Of a DNA stretch of 64,000 nucleotides, positions 13,925-26,150 are shown piece by piece (position 1 is the stretch's first letter; every line of letters begins with the position of its first letter). The notes under the pieces were generated by a model. That model searched no databases and was not told the DNA's origin. It was given only the letters and a program-made list of their open reading frames with translations. The DNA comes from Eonycteris spelaea (lineage: Eukaryota; Chordata; Mammalia; Chiroptera; Pteropodidae): positions 1,554,501 through 1,618,500 of the forward strand of contig PUFA01000210.1 in assembly GCA_003508835.1 (NCBI GenBank), written 5' to 3'. A program made the translations under genes and the position numbers.

Positions 13925-14430
13925 CTGTAGAGGGTTGAAGAGTGTCCCCCAAAATTCACGTCCACCCGGAACCTGGAATGTGACCTTATTTTAAAATAGG
14001 GTCTTCACAGATTTGCTAAGTAATCAGTAATCAGCTGAGTATCTTGAGAGGAGAGCATTCTGGATTTAGAGTGGGCCCTAAATCCAACGACCAGTGTCCT
14101 TAGAAGAGAGGAGACACAGAAATACAGGAGAAGACCATAAGAAGGAGGAGGCAGAGATGGGAGTGATGTCACCACAAGCCGAGGGAAGCCTGCAGCGGCC
14201 AGGAGCTGGGAGAGGCAAAGGAGTGTTCTTCCTGGAGCCTTTTCGGGGGCGGGGGTGGGGGATGGGCCTCTCAGCACCTCCATGTGGAATTCTGGCCTCC
14301 ACAACTGTAAGACAATACATTTCAAGGTTTTTTTTTTTGTTTTTGGTTGTTTATTTGTTTGTTTGTTTGTTTGTTTCAGTTGTTTTAAGCACCAGCTGTG
14401 GCTCTTAGGGCAGCCCTAGGAGACTCAGAC
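13925..14430 (+). mobile_element. MaLR-type (MLT1-like) solo LTR
   Basis: Characteristic phrases in order are gaatgtgaccttatttt with aaatagggtcttcacag, gtgggccctaaatccaa, agtgtccttagaagag and cctccacaactgtaaga. An inserted T/TTTG run (14328-14377) interrupts the end before gttttaagcacc. No retroviral open frames are present. It is a solo LTR of an old ERVL-MaLR element, antisense to the host gene. Confidence 0.75.
14328..14377. repeat. Poly-T and (TTTG)n microsatellite within an LTR
   Basis: A run of T is followed by five or more GTTT units inside the MaLR LTR. Confidence 0.85.
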
Positions 14431-14799
14431 AAATCCTAAGGCTTTTGATCTCCTGTCTTCTCTGTTTCCACAGGACCATGAAGCCATTTTGCAGCTGGCT
14501 TCCCCTTCATTGCTGCACCCCCTTCTTTCCCTTGTACCCCTTTTTGGTTCCCTTCCCATCAGTTTGGCACCCTGCATGCTGAGCTCACTGGTGACCCGCT
14601 AAGGTGGGTGTGTGACGGGAGGTGTGTTGGGCAGGAGGGCCACTCTCCAGGCGGGACCTTTCAGTTCTCAGAGACCTCTGATCCCGGAAGGAACTTAACT
14701 CCCTACAGAGAAGGCATGCCAGGTGGAGTCTTATTTTGCTGTGATTAGAACCAAGGAATAGATCAACAGACTTTACTTCCTCAAAACCTTCCTTAAAAT

Positions 14800-14930
14800 A
14801 CCAATTGCACTGTCTCTAATCTCACCAGACCCTGGAAGGAAGGGAACATTATCTCTATTTAGCAGAAGAGAAAACTGAGTTCAAAGTGAGTCAGGGACGT
14901 ACTGGGCAGGGCTGGGGTTTGTACTTGAGA
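14800..14930 (+). repeat. MIR SINE fragment
   Basis: The MIR 3' part is recognisable by the phrase gaacattatctctatttagcagaagagaaaactgag. It is short and diverged. Confidence 0.55.
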
Positions 14931-15479
14931 ACGGTAATCCCTGAGCCATGACCCTCCCACCACAGCTCCCTGAGAGCTGGAAGGTGGTCAGTGAGATCTT
15001 CCACTTAAAGGCGGGAAGAGTTAGAGCCATTTTGTAGCGTCCAAGGTCACTCAGCTAGTTAGTGGCATCACCTGGGACCGCTCTCCGGGTCACGGGTCAG
15101 TGCGGCTGACCTCCAGCACGAGAACATGACCAGAGCCTCTGTCTAAATCAGCGCATCCTGCATAGACAAAGCCAGAGTCTGAGATGCCAGAGAGACCCAT
15201 GGAGCGGTCAACCGGACTGTTTCTCCTGGATGTTTGAAAACTGCCCGGGCCTAGGCAGGTGCCAGTGGCTTGAGGCCTCATTGCGCATGCTTCCCTGGGA
15301 CAAGGGGTGGTGGCCTCGGCCTGGGCAGAGGGGTCCTCTGAGACGAGCTGGGGGAGAGGGATGTGGTCAGTCCCAGCCAGCCCTGGGGGCCGTCCAGGCA
15401 GTCCGTGGGGATCAGCCTCAGGGCCAGGGCGCTGACTAGAGGCCTGAGTAGGGACCCGCACCAGGGTGGGGGTGTGGTT

Positions 15480-15990
15480 TAGCTCCCAGCCAAGCCCCAG
15501 CGGAGGGCGCTGCAGCCGCACCACAGCCGCGCGCTGGCTCTCTGCTCTGCAGCAGACCTCCCGTGTCTATAAATAGCCAAGCGATAATAAGAACAATTTC
15601 CTGGATGAAAATAAGCCCTGAGTAAGGTGCAGCGGGGGAGGTGAGGAGGGAGGTCCATACTATAACACTCGCCCCCCTCCCCGCCCTTTACTTTTCCGTA
15701 ACAGGGGGCATTTATATAAGATTGACTCTGCCTGTAGCTCCTCCGCGGATCAGCTCTTGGCGGTGGCGGGCTGGCCGCGTGTAGCTGGGAGGGGAGCCAG
15801 GCGGCTTGGGATCCTAATTAGGCCCCCGGACTGCCTCCCTCCCCCAAGAACCCAGGGTGCTCCTCTGCCTCAGAATGATGATTAATGACATATTTACTGT
15901 GTCCGGGCGTGTGCTTTTTCTGGGAAATAAAAATTCTGGTTCAAGTTGTTTGTTCCACCTAATTAGAGAAAAGGGAGATGTGTTCATTAA
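15480..15990. promoter_or_regulatory. Candidate enhancer or internal promoter
   Basis: A small GC-rich, locally CpG-containing stretch (about 15480-15545) is followed by CTATAAATAG at 15567-15576, a perfect match to the MEF2 consensus that also resembles a TATA box. AACAAT (SOX-type) follows at about 15593. A second TATA-like catttatataag lies near 15709-15720 and a CpG-rich piece at 15740-15785. Further AT-rich sequence with cctaattagg, atgattaatgac and cctaattagag runs to 15990. I recognise no repeat family. Function is inferred from motif content only; transcription from here is not shown. Confidence 0.35.
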
Positions 15991-17214
15991 ACAAGAGAAG
16001 AGCAAGGGGAAGGCAGGCGCCTCGGCGGCTCCCACAGGAGGTTCACCCGGTCCTCGGGTCCCTGGGAGTCTGCAGGCCTGGGCCACGGGGTGTCCTGGGG
16101 GAGGGAGTCTGAGCTGGGCCAGTGAGGCCAGCTGACCCCCGCCCCCCTTCAGAAGGCGGTGGGTGGCCTGTCTGCCTCAGCCAGCGTTTGGCCTTCATCT
16201 TCTCTCAGCCTGGTTTTTCTTTTCTCATTCCTTCCTAATCTCACTTTTCTTTTCTTCTTTCCCTTTCCTTTTCATTCATTCCTCTCTTACAAATCTCCCC
16301 TTTCTCACATGCAGATGAAGCCTTTGGACTGCGTGGCCTGGAAAGCATGGGCCAGGTCAAACATTCTGTCTTTTGCTGATTCTTGCCACACCCCCACTTC
16401 CCTTTTCCTCCTATCTCCTTCTCCCCTGCGCTTCACTGAACTTGGCTCTGGGGATGCTCCATGGGCCCCCCCAGGTCCCCACCTCCTGTCTCAGAAACCT
16501 TCATTAGCGTGCAGATCAGCTCACTGGTGGATTATTAATGGTGAGTCTTTTTTTTTTTTTTTCTGGGCCACCACCTCCAAGGCCCTGGGGTAGGCCTCCT
16601 CCATCTTGGTGGCACCAGTGTGCTGCCAGATGCCAGCCCAGGCTGCCCCATGTGACCCTGATGGCAGCTCCTGCAGGTCCACTAAGACCCAGCCTATCCG
16701 TGTGTGCAGATTTGAAGCAGGATGGGGTGTATATAGTCCACGTTCACAGGAGTGAGCGTGGCCAGAGCAGTAGCCTTCATGGACGGGCTTCCACCCTCTG
16801 CCTGTGTGAGTGTGTCCATGGACCTCTGTCTACTGCTTTCTTCCACGGTGCTTTTCTGACATTTCCAGTGGCTGTGTGGGACCTGGGGCTCATCTCTAAA
16901 TCCGGCCTGCCCTGGTGCTGCTTCTCTTCCGTGCCCCACCGCCCCACCCGAGGGGGCAGGCACTGGCATTCAATTGGCAGTGGCCCTGGAGGCTGGCCTG
17001 GCCTGGGGGAGAATGCACCCTGTGTTTGGTTGTCCAGTGCAGGCAGCAGTGGCTGCACTGCTCTTTCCAAAGCCCCCTGGGGCTCAGCTGGGCAGTGTAG
17101 AGCGAGGCTGAGCCCAAGAGATAGGAAGCCTGGTGATGCCTGCATGGAAACTCCTGGCAAGGGAGGAAGGGGGTTTGGAGGGAATGCAGTGGTTGGGGCC
17201 CCAGCCCCAGTGCT

Positions 17215-17265
17215 AAATAGGGGATGCTCATTGATATGCAAACAGCCTGGAAAGGCTTTGAGTGA
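17215..17265. promoter_or_regulatory. Possible POU-type motif cluster
   Basis: The short AT-rich stretch ctaaataggggatgctcattgatatgcaaac includes ATGCAAA, the octamer half-type POU site, within GC-rich intron. Low confidence. Confidence 0.15.
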
Positions 17266-18479
17266 GACCTGATTGCTTGGCAACCGGGCCTCCCTCCTCT
17301 CTCTTCTACCCTCCTCACTCACCTCCCCCACCTGCTGTCTTTTTTTTTTTTTTAAATCATCTCTCTGCTTCCCCTTTTAATAGCTGGCTGGGGAATCCAC
17401 TGGCGCCTGTTGTCACGTCTCTTGGATAGGGACATGAAGGAAGGTGGAGACGTGCACAGTGCCATTTGCGCAGACCCTGCAACCTCAGGGACCCCCTCTC
17501 TTGTGCCCTGGGGCCAGGAGTGATAACCCAACACAAAGAAGGCTTGGATCAGTAGCAGCAGCCTCTGCACTGAGTAGAGACTCTAGAGGTCCCTACGATG
17601 GCCAGAGTGGATGGGGGGTGGTGGGGTGACTGGCCAGGAGGGAGTGCACAGTGGAGAGGGGCTCGTGGAAGGAGAGCTAGGTCCCAGTGAGGGCTCTGAG
17701 GGGTGTTGTTCCAGAGCTCCTCCTAGCATGGGCCCAGTGAGGCCCACTGTCCTGGCGGTTGTTGGGTGGGCAGCCCCTTGGGCAGGCAGCAACCTGCAGC
17801 TGGAGGAAGTAGAGAGGTAAGGCTGGAGGAGACGGGGCTTCAAGGTAGGTAGATACATACACAACTGTGTGTCCTAAGACCCAGCACCCTTTCCACCTGT
17901 CCCTGTGCCAGGGTCAAGGGCTTATCTCCCTAGCTGGCAGCTGCTAAGAAGTAGCAGGTGGAACAGGACGCTGGCTCCCCGGGAAAACATCTCCTTGGGC
18001 CCAGCCCGTACTGTCTTCCCTCCTCTTCCCCAGCCTATCCCTTCTCTCCTGGTTCATGTATTTGCTGGCTTTCTGGATGAATGCCATGTGGCCTCCATTC
18101 TGGTGACAGGACCAGAGAAGTTGGCTCGTGGCTGGGTGTCCAAGAAGAGGACTTGGAGAGAGGCCTTGCCACCAGCTCCTATGCTTCTGCAGCCAGACCC
18201 TGACTGGGATCTCTGGGTGCTCACCTAAGCACAAGCACCTAGGCCACGAGGGCTTTGGTGACAGTGTGTTTAAGGTGAGGCACCACCAGCCTGTGCTGGA
18301 TGATTCCCTCCCAGGGCAAGGGGCCTGGCAATCCTCTGTGATGCCATCTCTGATCATACCAGCTCATCTGTCCCCTGCTGGCCACATGGTGAAATAGTAG
18401 AAATAATGTTCTACAGACCGGAGTTATGTGACTTCTAAGGAGGGAGAAGTGGGGTGAGTGGGACAGGGCCCTGGGAGGC

Positions 18480-18710
18480 AGGACCCAATAATACTAGCTA
18501 AACATATGAAGCCCTGAATCTGTGCCAGGCTCTTTATAGATTGTTTTCAGGGCGCATAATTCCCTTTGCGTCTCATAGCCGTCTTAACAGGTGTCTGTTT
18601 ATCATCACCCCATTTTGCAGCTGAGGCAACTGAGGCAGAGAGCTTACGTCACCATAATATGATGTTGTTCTCAGGTTGAACCCAGGCCTTAGGTCCATAG
18701 GACCTGCTCT
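18480..18710 (+). repeat. MIR SINE
   Basis: The MIR core is seen as ctgtgccaggctctttata and the 3' part as ccccattttgcagctgaggcaactgaggc. The ends are approximate. Confidence 0.8.
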
Positions 18711-18799
18711 ATATGACACTGACATTCTCATATGGGATATGTGGGTAGCAAGGGGACCCTTGGAGCTTGTGAAGATCAAGGGAGGGACAGACAGTGACC

Positions 18800-19030
18800 C
18801 TAACAGCTATGCTTATTGTGAACTCACTCTGCCAGGAACTTTTCTCATTCAAGCCTCACAATCATCCTTTGAGGCAGGTGCTGTTGTTCCTCGCCTTGAA
18901 TAGGTGGGGACACTAAGGCAGAGCAAGATTAGGTAGCTTGCCCGCGGTCACAGAGCTAGAAGGTGCAAAGCCTGCATTCAAATTGAGGCTGCCAGCTCCC
19001 AGGTCCACAAGCTTAACCACCACCATGTGA
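18800..19030 (+). repeat. MIR SINE
   Basis: A second MIR lies about 100 bp from the previous one in the same orientation: actcactctgccaggaactt, then aagcctcacaatcatccttt, then gaggcagg, then acactaaggcagagc and a tail. Confidence 0.8.
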
Positions 19031-19352
19031 CAATGCTGAGGGCTTCAGACCCGGGGCCGTCAGGGCTGCCCTTCAGGGTCTTTTCCAAGGACCTGGGACC
19101 CCCTAACTATGTATGCATTTGTCTGTTGTTTCAGCCTGTCTCTGTCTCTGTGTCAGCTGCTCATGCCCCAGCTGCATCTCATGCATGGTCTGTCCGGACT
19201 GCTTAGCCTTCAGGGCATCAGAAGTGCCTGTGTGAGTGTCACTGCAGAGGACTGGGCCCCGAAAGCTGTTCTGGACTATCCATCTTTCTCCATGTGCTCC
19301 ATAGTCTCATAGCTTGTCATAGGCTCATAGCTTGTCAGAGCTGGCAGGTGCC

Positions 19353-19745
19353 TGTTATGGGCTGAATTGTGTCCCCCAGGTTGCATACAGTGAAGCCCTG
19401 ATTCCCTGCTGTGAGTATGTGGAGAGATGGGGCCTTTCAGGAGGTAGGGGAGGTGAAATGAGGGCGTAAGGGCGTGGTCCTATTCCAATAGGATTGGTGC
19501 CCTTATAAGAATAGGAAGAGACAGAGATCGCTGGTGGACATAGGGAAAAAGCCATGCGAGGACACACCAAGAAGGTACTATCTTGAAAGTAGAAACCAGA
19601 AAAAGGAGTTTCACCAGAAACCAACCCTGCTGGCGCCTTGACCTTGGAGTTTCAGCCTCCAGGACTGTGAGAAAATAAATGTCTGTTGTGTAATCCACCA
19701 GTCTGTGGTATTTTTTTTCGGCAGTCCTAGCCTACTAATTAACAC
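19353..19745 (+). mobile_element. MaLR-type (MSTA/MLT1-like) solo LTR
   Basis: It begins tgttatgggctgaattgtgt and contains gatggggcctttcagg, ggattggtgcccttata, ggcgccttgaccttgg and cctccaggactgtgagaaaa with an AATAAA just after. It ends tggtatttttttt...cctactaattaacaca. It is a nearly complete ERVL-MaLR LTR without internal retroviral sequence, antisense to KIRREL3. Confidence 0.85.
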
Positions 19746-21563
19746 AGAGTGTCTGATCCAACCCCTCTGTTATATAGATAAGGAAACTGAGGCCCAGGGA
19801 ATGACTTTCCTGGGGTAATTCAGAGCAGGGACTGGAACCCGCATCCCTTGCTGCCTGGTGCTGTCATTCCTGTCACAGGCCAGCAGGAATGTAAACAGAG
19901 TTGGGTGGGCAGAGGGTAGAGTGTGACCTTGCTGCTGTGGTTTGTAGTAGCATGGTGCCAGGCAAGGGGTCAAGGTGGCCCCGGACAGGTCCAGCAAGGT
20001 GACTCTGACCTTTCTTGTCACCAGATGGGGCTGTGTCCTCTGTGGGACATAAACCTTGGCACACCCAACCCCAGGGAAAGACTGGAGAGACGCCCAGACT
20101 GGAAGGAACACCCCTTTCCTTCCTTTTCACCTGTGTCTGGAGGACACGCTCCCTGAGCCATATTTCATAGCACAACAGGGGGGTTCTCGCCCAGGGCGTG
20201 AGTGTAGGAACTTATCTCTCAGCAGGCAGCTTCCCCCTGCATGGGCTTACACCGGACGGAAGGCATTTGTCCTGGGTTCTGGCACCAGCCTCTGAGTGGG
20301 GGGGGGGTGGGGGCGCCAGGCCTCTGTCAGCAACCCTGGGGCTGACTCCTTGGCCGTTGGTCCACTTTGCACAGGAAAGACACAGCCTCAGAGAATGACC
20401 ACCCTGCTTCATATCCTCCGCTGGAGGCGAAGGCCTTGCTTATCTTTCCAGGGCCTTAGAAGAGGAGCTGGGGTGGATTGGCAGTGGGAAGCAGGTGGTG
20501 TACTTCCGTTCTCTGAGGCCAAGGATGCCTCAGGGAGTGGAGAGTGGGTTCTGGAGGCCTGAACCTCTAGCTTCAGAGCCCAGGGGTGCTGGCTTGCCCT
20601 GGGTCCTGATACAACCTCTGAGCAACTGCCATCTGTCTGAAGCCAGAGAGGCGCATGGAAAAGAGACTGTGGTTTCCGCCCGTTTGTCAGCTGAGCAGGG
20701 TAGTCACTCCCTCGTCAGGCCTCGGTTTTCTATCTGTAGATCAGGGAGTTGGACCAGCCATCCTCCCAGGTTCCGCTTATCTTTCTAGGGTCTGTGGTAC
20801 AGAAACCCTGTCTGCAACTCTATTCACAGTCTCCTTGAGTGGAGTTTGGTGAGCACTGTTTTAACATGTACCTGGTGTTTTGTTTTTATTCAAGTATGGT
20901 GAGGCCAACAGATCTGGAGTCAACTGTCATTGAAAAGGTAGTTGGTTATGGCATCTAAGAGAAGGGGCTTGGCATGCCACACGGGGCCATATGGGGCAGC
21001 ACCAGGGGTAATCAGGAGGCAGAGGGAGCAGAGAGAAAGCATGGATGGGAGCCTCTGTCGACGACGTTTTGTGGGGAAGAATGGACAAGGCAGGGTAAGC
21101 AGTTGAACAGGTTTAGGATTGGATAGTTTGATTCATTTCATCGGGCTGTAGGCTACGGGGGTGGCCTTTAGTAATCTAGTACCTGGCCCTGAGGTTACTG
21201 GGGTGAGAAGACTGCCAGACAAAAGGAAGTGGTGAGGAATTGGACCCAGGATTGTTCGGTTTGCATACCAAAGCTGTGTTCTCAGCATGTCTCTAGGATT
21301 TAGCTAACAGCAAGGGGAAGTTTCTCCTACTGCAAGGCCCCAAGATGTTAGAGCATCATAAAATATAGAAAATAAACAACATGACTGACACCGAGGCCAG
21401 TTCAGGGCACTTGCAGAGCACCTAACTTGTGTGGATTAGAGAAAAGTACAGCAGGTGCAGGGTTTGGTGAGGGATGACGGGCTGGGTTTCAGCTCTCCCT
21501 GGCCCCTGAGCCAGGCAATTAGGACAGGAAAACACCTAAAAAGCCTTACCTGGCAGCCCTGGA

Positions 21564-21748
21564 AAGGTGGCCAGATTTAGCAAATAGACACATGGGACAC
21601 TCAATTAAATTTGAATTTCAGATAAACATTGAATAATTTATTTTTATTTTAGGTATGACCAATATTTGGGGTGTACTTCTACTGTTATTTGTTGTTTATC
21701 TGAAATTTAACTGTAACTGGCCATCCTGTATTTTACCTGTCAACCCTG
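21564..21748. mobile_element. Palindromic nonautonomous DNA-transposon relic
   Basis: The left arm (ggtggccagatttagc ... ttgaatttcagataaac) and the right arm (gtttatctgaaatttaac ... ggccatcctgtattttacct) are inverted repeats over most of the length with a short AT-rich centre. This is a common small mammalian element; MER53 is the name that comes to mind, but the name is uncertain. Confidence 0.65.
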
Positions 21749-21819
21749 GGCCCTGGCCACGTCTGTCCTGCATGACCTATGCTTAAGGCCTTTGCCAAGC
21801 CAAGCAGTTACTCCAGGAA

Positions 21820-22211
<392 letters not shown>

Positions 22212-22339
22212 TCAGGCTGAGGGCACCCTGCCCCTCCGGCCTGGCGGGCAGGCTGGGATGGTGGGTTTTGTGGAGCAGATAACAAATAATAATGATCTCC
22301 TTTAATAAAACGTATAATCCTCTCATATTATAGCAATAA

Positions 22340-22490
22340 TAGCAACAACAGCAATAATCCTGGACATACGCATTGCATATTTATTTGCAGAGGATGTTCA
22401 TATCTTCGTCTCATCTTCTGCTCATGATGAGCCTCTGAGGGGACAGGGCGGGCATCACTAGCCTCTTTCACAGACCTGGGAGCACAGCTC
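22340..22490 (+). repeat. MIR-like fragment
   Basis: The partial MIR phrase catatttatttgcagaggatgttcatatc is followed by a diverged tail. It is old and uncertain. Confidence 0.4.
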
Positions 22491-22524
22491 CTACCCTACA
22501 TAGTATCTGTAGTTTATTTCTTTT

Positions 22525-22557
22525 TTTTAAAAAAAAAAACCAAAAAAAAAAAAAAAC
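22525..22557. repeat. Poly-A/T low-complexity tract
   Basis: T8 is followed directly by A-runs broken by CC. Confidence 0.8.
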
Positions 22558-22559
22558 AC

Positions 22560-22745
22560 TGTCACATCTGTTGTCTGATTTAATACCAACAACAATCTTG
22601 CTAGGTAAATATTATTATTATCCCAATGACACAGACACTTCCAGAAAACGAAGCTCGGCAGGGTTCAGTGACTTGCTCAAGGTCACGCTTCCAGTGAGTG
22701 GCAGAGCCGGGGCTGGAAGCTAGGCTCCTGACATTTGAAGCGCCA
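22560..22745 (+). repeat. MIR SINE
   Basis: It has gtctgatttaataccaacaac, tattattattatccc, cagggttcagtgacttgctcaaggtcac, then gtggcagagccgggg and gctaggctcctgac. It is well preserved at its 3' end. Confidence 0.8.
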
Positions 22746-23744
22746 GGCTGTCCCTTTCTTCTCAGGGCACAGGTGACAGGCAACCTTTCAAGGCTGAGAC
22801 GGCATCTCAGAGGGCTGTGCAAACCCTGGCATCTCCTCAGCCTTTTGTTCCTCCAGAACAGCTCCAGCTCTCTCACCCCAGAATCAGAACGAATCTCTCC
22901 TGCCCTGTTCTTTGCCCAGTGGCCACAGAAAGTCCATCCTTCCACCCAGGCCCCGCGCCAGCGTCTGTGCTTGTGGGCTCCTGGAAGATGGTTGCAGCAG
23001 CTCCAGACCTAGCAGGCTCTGCCTCCCTGCCTCCCCGTCCCTGCCAGGACTTGCTCTCACAAGCTGCCTGCCCTCCCTCCCCTTCCCAGGGTCTCCCTTA
23101 ATCTGCCACTCTCCCAGTGCACCTCCAGGAGGCTCTGGGACACACCTTCAGCTAGTGGCTCTGCCTCTCCTTTCCTGCCTTGAGGAGGCCCAGTGAGTGC
23201 TGACCCCAAGTTTCTATTTCCTGAGGAAACACAAACCTGCAGGGCTTCCAAGATGTCATCGTCAGCCCCAGGACTCCACCAGGGATCCTGGCCCAGGCAG
23301 GAAGGCTGGCCTCAGCCAACCCGGCCCAGCATGGGGGCTGGGGGCTGGGTGTAGGCAGATGGTGGGTGTGGGCAGGACACCCACTGCACCCACCCTGTAC
23401 CCACTCATTAGCGCCAGAGGCCTCCTGGGTGCTGGTGGGGCCTGAGAAAATAGGGAGGCTAATGAGAGCTTTCCACAAATGGCGGTGGGTGTGACAGTTG
23501 CTGCTGAGGGAATTTTATCTCTGTGCAATGGGCGGCCCCGTCCAGGAGGGAGGGCTGGGGCAGGGGTGGGGGCTTCTTCCTCCTTCCTTCTGAGGCAGCA
23601 GTTTTCTCCCCACGAGGTGTCCTGTCCGGGATGGAGGCGTTCCAGCTGAGCTTGCTGAGGGCCAGGGACATGGGAAAGAACAACTGGAAGCTTCAGGAAT
23701 AAAATAAATCAGCCCCGTGGTGCAGTATCGTGCAAAGTGCCCTG

Positions 23745-23772
23745 AGGCGGGGCGGGGGCGGGGGTGGGGGGT
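23745..23772 (+). other. G-run cluster (possible G-quadruplex)
   Basis: Runs of 3-6 G are spaced by C or T (gcggggcgggggcgggggtgggggg). Confidence 0.5.
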
Positions 23773-23886
23773 GAAGCCGTGAAGACAGTTCCTTCACTCA
23801 GTTTTATTTCCTCAGGTATAAAATGTGGACGTTCAACAGGGGGCCCGGACAGCTTCCTTCAGCACCGACATTCACTGGGTCTGAGG

Positions 23887-24049
23887 CAGTGGTTCTCAAC
23901 ATAGCACAAGCTTCTGGGGAGAGGTTTTAGAAATCAGAGCCACGCACTGACCAACACTGATTCCTATCCCTGCTGGTGGACCCCGAGCGTCAGGAATTGT
24001 TACAGCTCCCAGAGGATTGCAGTGTGTGACCAAGTTTGAGAACCCAGTG
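23887..24049 (+). mobile_element. MER5A-type hAT (Charlie) element
   Basis: It starts cagtggttctcaac and ends tttgagaacccagtg, the MER5 terminal inverted repeats. The interior has cttctggggagaggttttag and gatt...gtggaccccgagcgtcagg. It is full length or nearly so and noncoding. Confidence 0.8.
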
Positions 24050-24240
24050 TTTCTGGGTCTTTGCTCCGGTGCATAACTTCTGTGATCACAGTATGGAGAC
24101 CGAGGAGGTCTTTTCATAAAACAAAGACAGCCAGGGGCCAAGCTATTCCCTCCTGCTCTTCCAGTGCTGTTTGAAATATTGGATTAAGGGAGTGCAGATG
24201 AGGAGAGAGGGTCGTGGGACTATGCTGTGCGAATACTCAG

Positions 24241-24290
24241 GCGTGTGCGCGCACACACGCATACACACACACTCTCACACACAAACATCC
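24241..24290. repeat. (CA)n-rich microsatellite
   Basis: Interrupted GTGCGCGC, ACAC and TCAC units form an alternating tract with Z-DNA potential. Confidence 0.8.
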
Positions 24291-24339
24291 ACCCTCAGAA
24301 TGGGTCCTGATTACATCTTCCCAAATAAGTGGTTATCAT

Positions 24340-24790
24340 GCCGGTTATTCATGTAGCTATGCATTATTGATTGGCCTTCGGCTGGCTGCACACCAGATGG
24401 GGTAGGAGGGGGTGCGGATGGGGCTGGGGTGTGTGGGGCTGGGTGGGTGAAGAGGGAGGATGTTTGGGGGCCTGCAGGCTGAATAGAAATCAACAGCCGC
24501 TCTGGCAGCTGCAGCTCCCCTGGAAGGGAGGGGTGGGGGCGACTTGTTACCTCTCCATTCAGACTGGGTCCCAGAGCTGGGGCGCTGGGAGGGAAGAAAG
24601 TCTGAAGCAGCCCGAGCCTGGAGATGCATTATTCATGTACCCCTCTCACAGGGTTGGTTATTATCCCGAACCACTATAGAGTTTGGTCTCCTAATTTTTA
24701 ATCACAGGGAAGGTGGGAGTGTTAGCCTTTTGTGATTAATCTGCAGATAAAAATAGTTGGCTGTTTTGGTGTTGTGCTTGTTGTCAGTCG
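24340..24790. promoter_or_regulatory. Candidate conserved noncoding element with repeated ATGCATTATT / TTATTCATGTA motifs
   Basis: TTATTCATGTA occurs at 24345-24355 and 24629-24639, and ATGCATTATT at 24359-24368 and 24624-24633. Further AT motifs are tcctaatttttaatcac and gtgattaatctgcagataaaaat. There is no recognised repeat. POU- and homeodomain-type sites are suggested by inference only. Confidence 0.35.
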
Positions 24791-25484
24791 GGAAAAAATG
24801 TGTTAACTGTTAGGTGACTGAGGCTCCAAGGCAACCTGAGTGGATCCCTGGCAGAGCGGTCCCCACAGCTGGAAGCCATTTATGGGAGGCCACGACCCTA
24901 CCTCCCATGGTCAGAAGGCCTTGGACTTCTGGACTAGAGCGTATACTAGGGGTGACCATCTGACTGTCCTTACCACAGGACATCAGCTGGGCAGAGGGCA
25001 AAGTGGAACTGGGGTCAGGAGGTTTCCATCCCACTTGACCTACTCATCGCCTCTGTGCCCAGCGACTGCATGGCCTCGTTGGTCTTGATATCCTGGGTCA
25101 GCCAACCTTGCCTGAGCAAGCCAGGAAGGTTCTGGAAGCAGGCCGTAGGCTGTGTCATGGGGCTCGCTGCACACCGCCTCCGATGCCACAGGGGCTCCGG
25201 CAGGGGCGGGGAGCGGGCTGAGTTCGTGCCTGGGGTCCAAGAGCTGACTGGAGTGGAGGGAGGGCACCAGGGTCTCTGGCTCGTCCTGAGCAGCACCTCC
25301 ACACCTTTAGAATCTTCCTTCACCCCAGTGTCCCAGCTGCAGCCCTGCCCAGCCAGCCTTTCCTTCCTCCTTCCATTTCTTTCCTTCAGCCTCTTCCAGT
25401 CACAGTCTGGTCCTATAATGGTTGAGAAAACCAGACCCCGCCTGTCCTCTCGGAGACCTTTGTTATTCGAGCATATGCCCTGGA

Positions 25485-25645
25485 GGGACCTGTAGCACCT
25501 CATCACCTGCGAACTTGTTACAGATGCAGTCGCTGGTGCTCCACCTCAGGGCCTCCTGAATCAGACTCCGCAGTGAGAAAAGACCCCAGGCAATTTGTGT
25601 GAAGTCAGTGTTTGAGGAGAACTGCTCTGAGGGCTTCTTGGAATG
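25485..25645 (+). mobile_element. MER5-type hAT (Charlie) fragment
   Basis: Phrases catcacctgcgaacttgttaca, cacctcagggcctcctgaatcag and gcaatttgtgtgaa follow MER5A order. The start is truncated, and the end gtgtttgaggagaactgctctg is degraded. Confidence 0.65.
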
Positions 25646-25849
25646 ATTACAGACTGATGAGTGCTTTGCAGAAAGGACTGGACCGCGAGAGCACATGGAG
25701 GGCCCTTCAGCCCTCGGTTAGTGTGCCCTGCTCCCTCCCTACTTCCTGGTTAGGTTAGAGAAAGGGCCTAGATGGCTCACCGGATACTAGGTTTGCAGTT
25801 AGCAGTCTTGTTTTATAACAGGTTCCTTGGCATAGGGCATTTCTTTGAC

Positions 25850-26150
25850 TTAGAATGCTGGGGTTCTCTTTCTCCTTCTCCTAGGTCTCTCTTCTCCAGC
25901 CTTTAAGACTTAGCTAAAGGGTTGCCCAGTCCATGAGGTCCTTCCGGAGTCTCCTGGTTGAACCAAGTGGCTTTTGTCTGTGATCCCGTAGCATTCTGAT
26001 CCTCCTCTCTCACAATAGCTAACCTATTTCATGGCAATGATCTGCGTGTGCTTGTGTCTCCCCTAGATTGCAACCTTCTCCTTCCTCGATCCCCATCACC
26101 TGGTATAGCACCTGCCACACTGGGGATATCTCATGTGACTTTTGTTGAGC
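25850..26150 (+). repeat. L2 LINE 3' fragment
   Basis: The L2 3' order is seen as ctttaagacttagctaaag, then catgaggtccttccggagt, then ctagattgcaaccttctcc, then catcacctggtatagcacctg. Confidence 0.7.

Noticed and set aside
16538..17272. Longest open frame in the window, 244 codons on the plus strand
   Set aside because: It begins in a poly-T run that reads as Phe repeats. It has no domain, no splice or promoter context and high GC. A frame of this length by chance is not surprising in GC-rich intron.
23745..23772. Possible CpG island
   Set aside because: The G-rich run is short, CpGs are few, and no first exon or transcript start is nearby.
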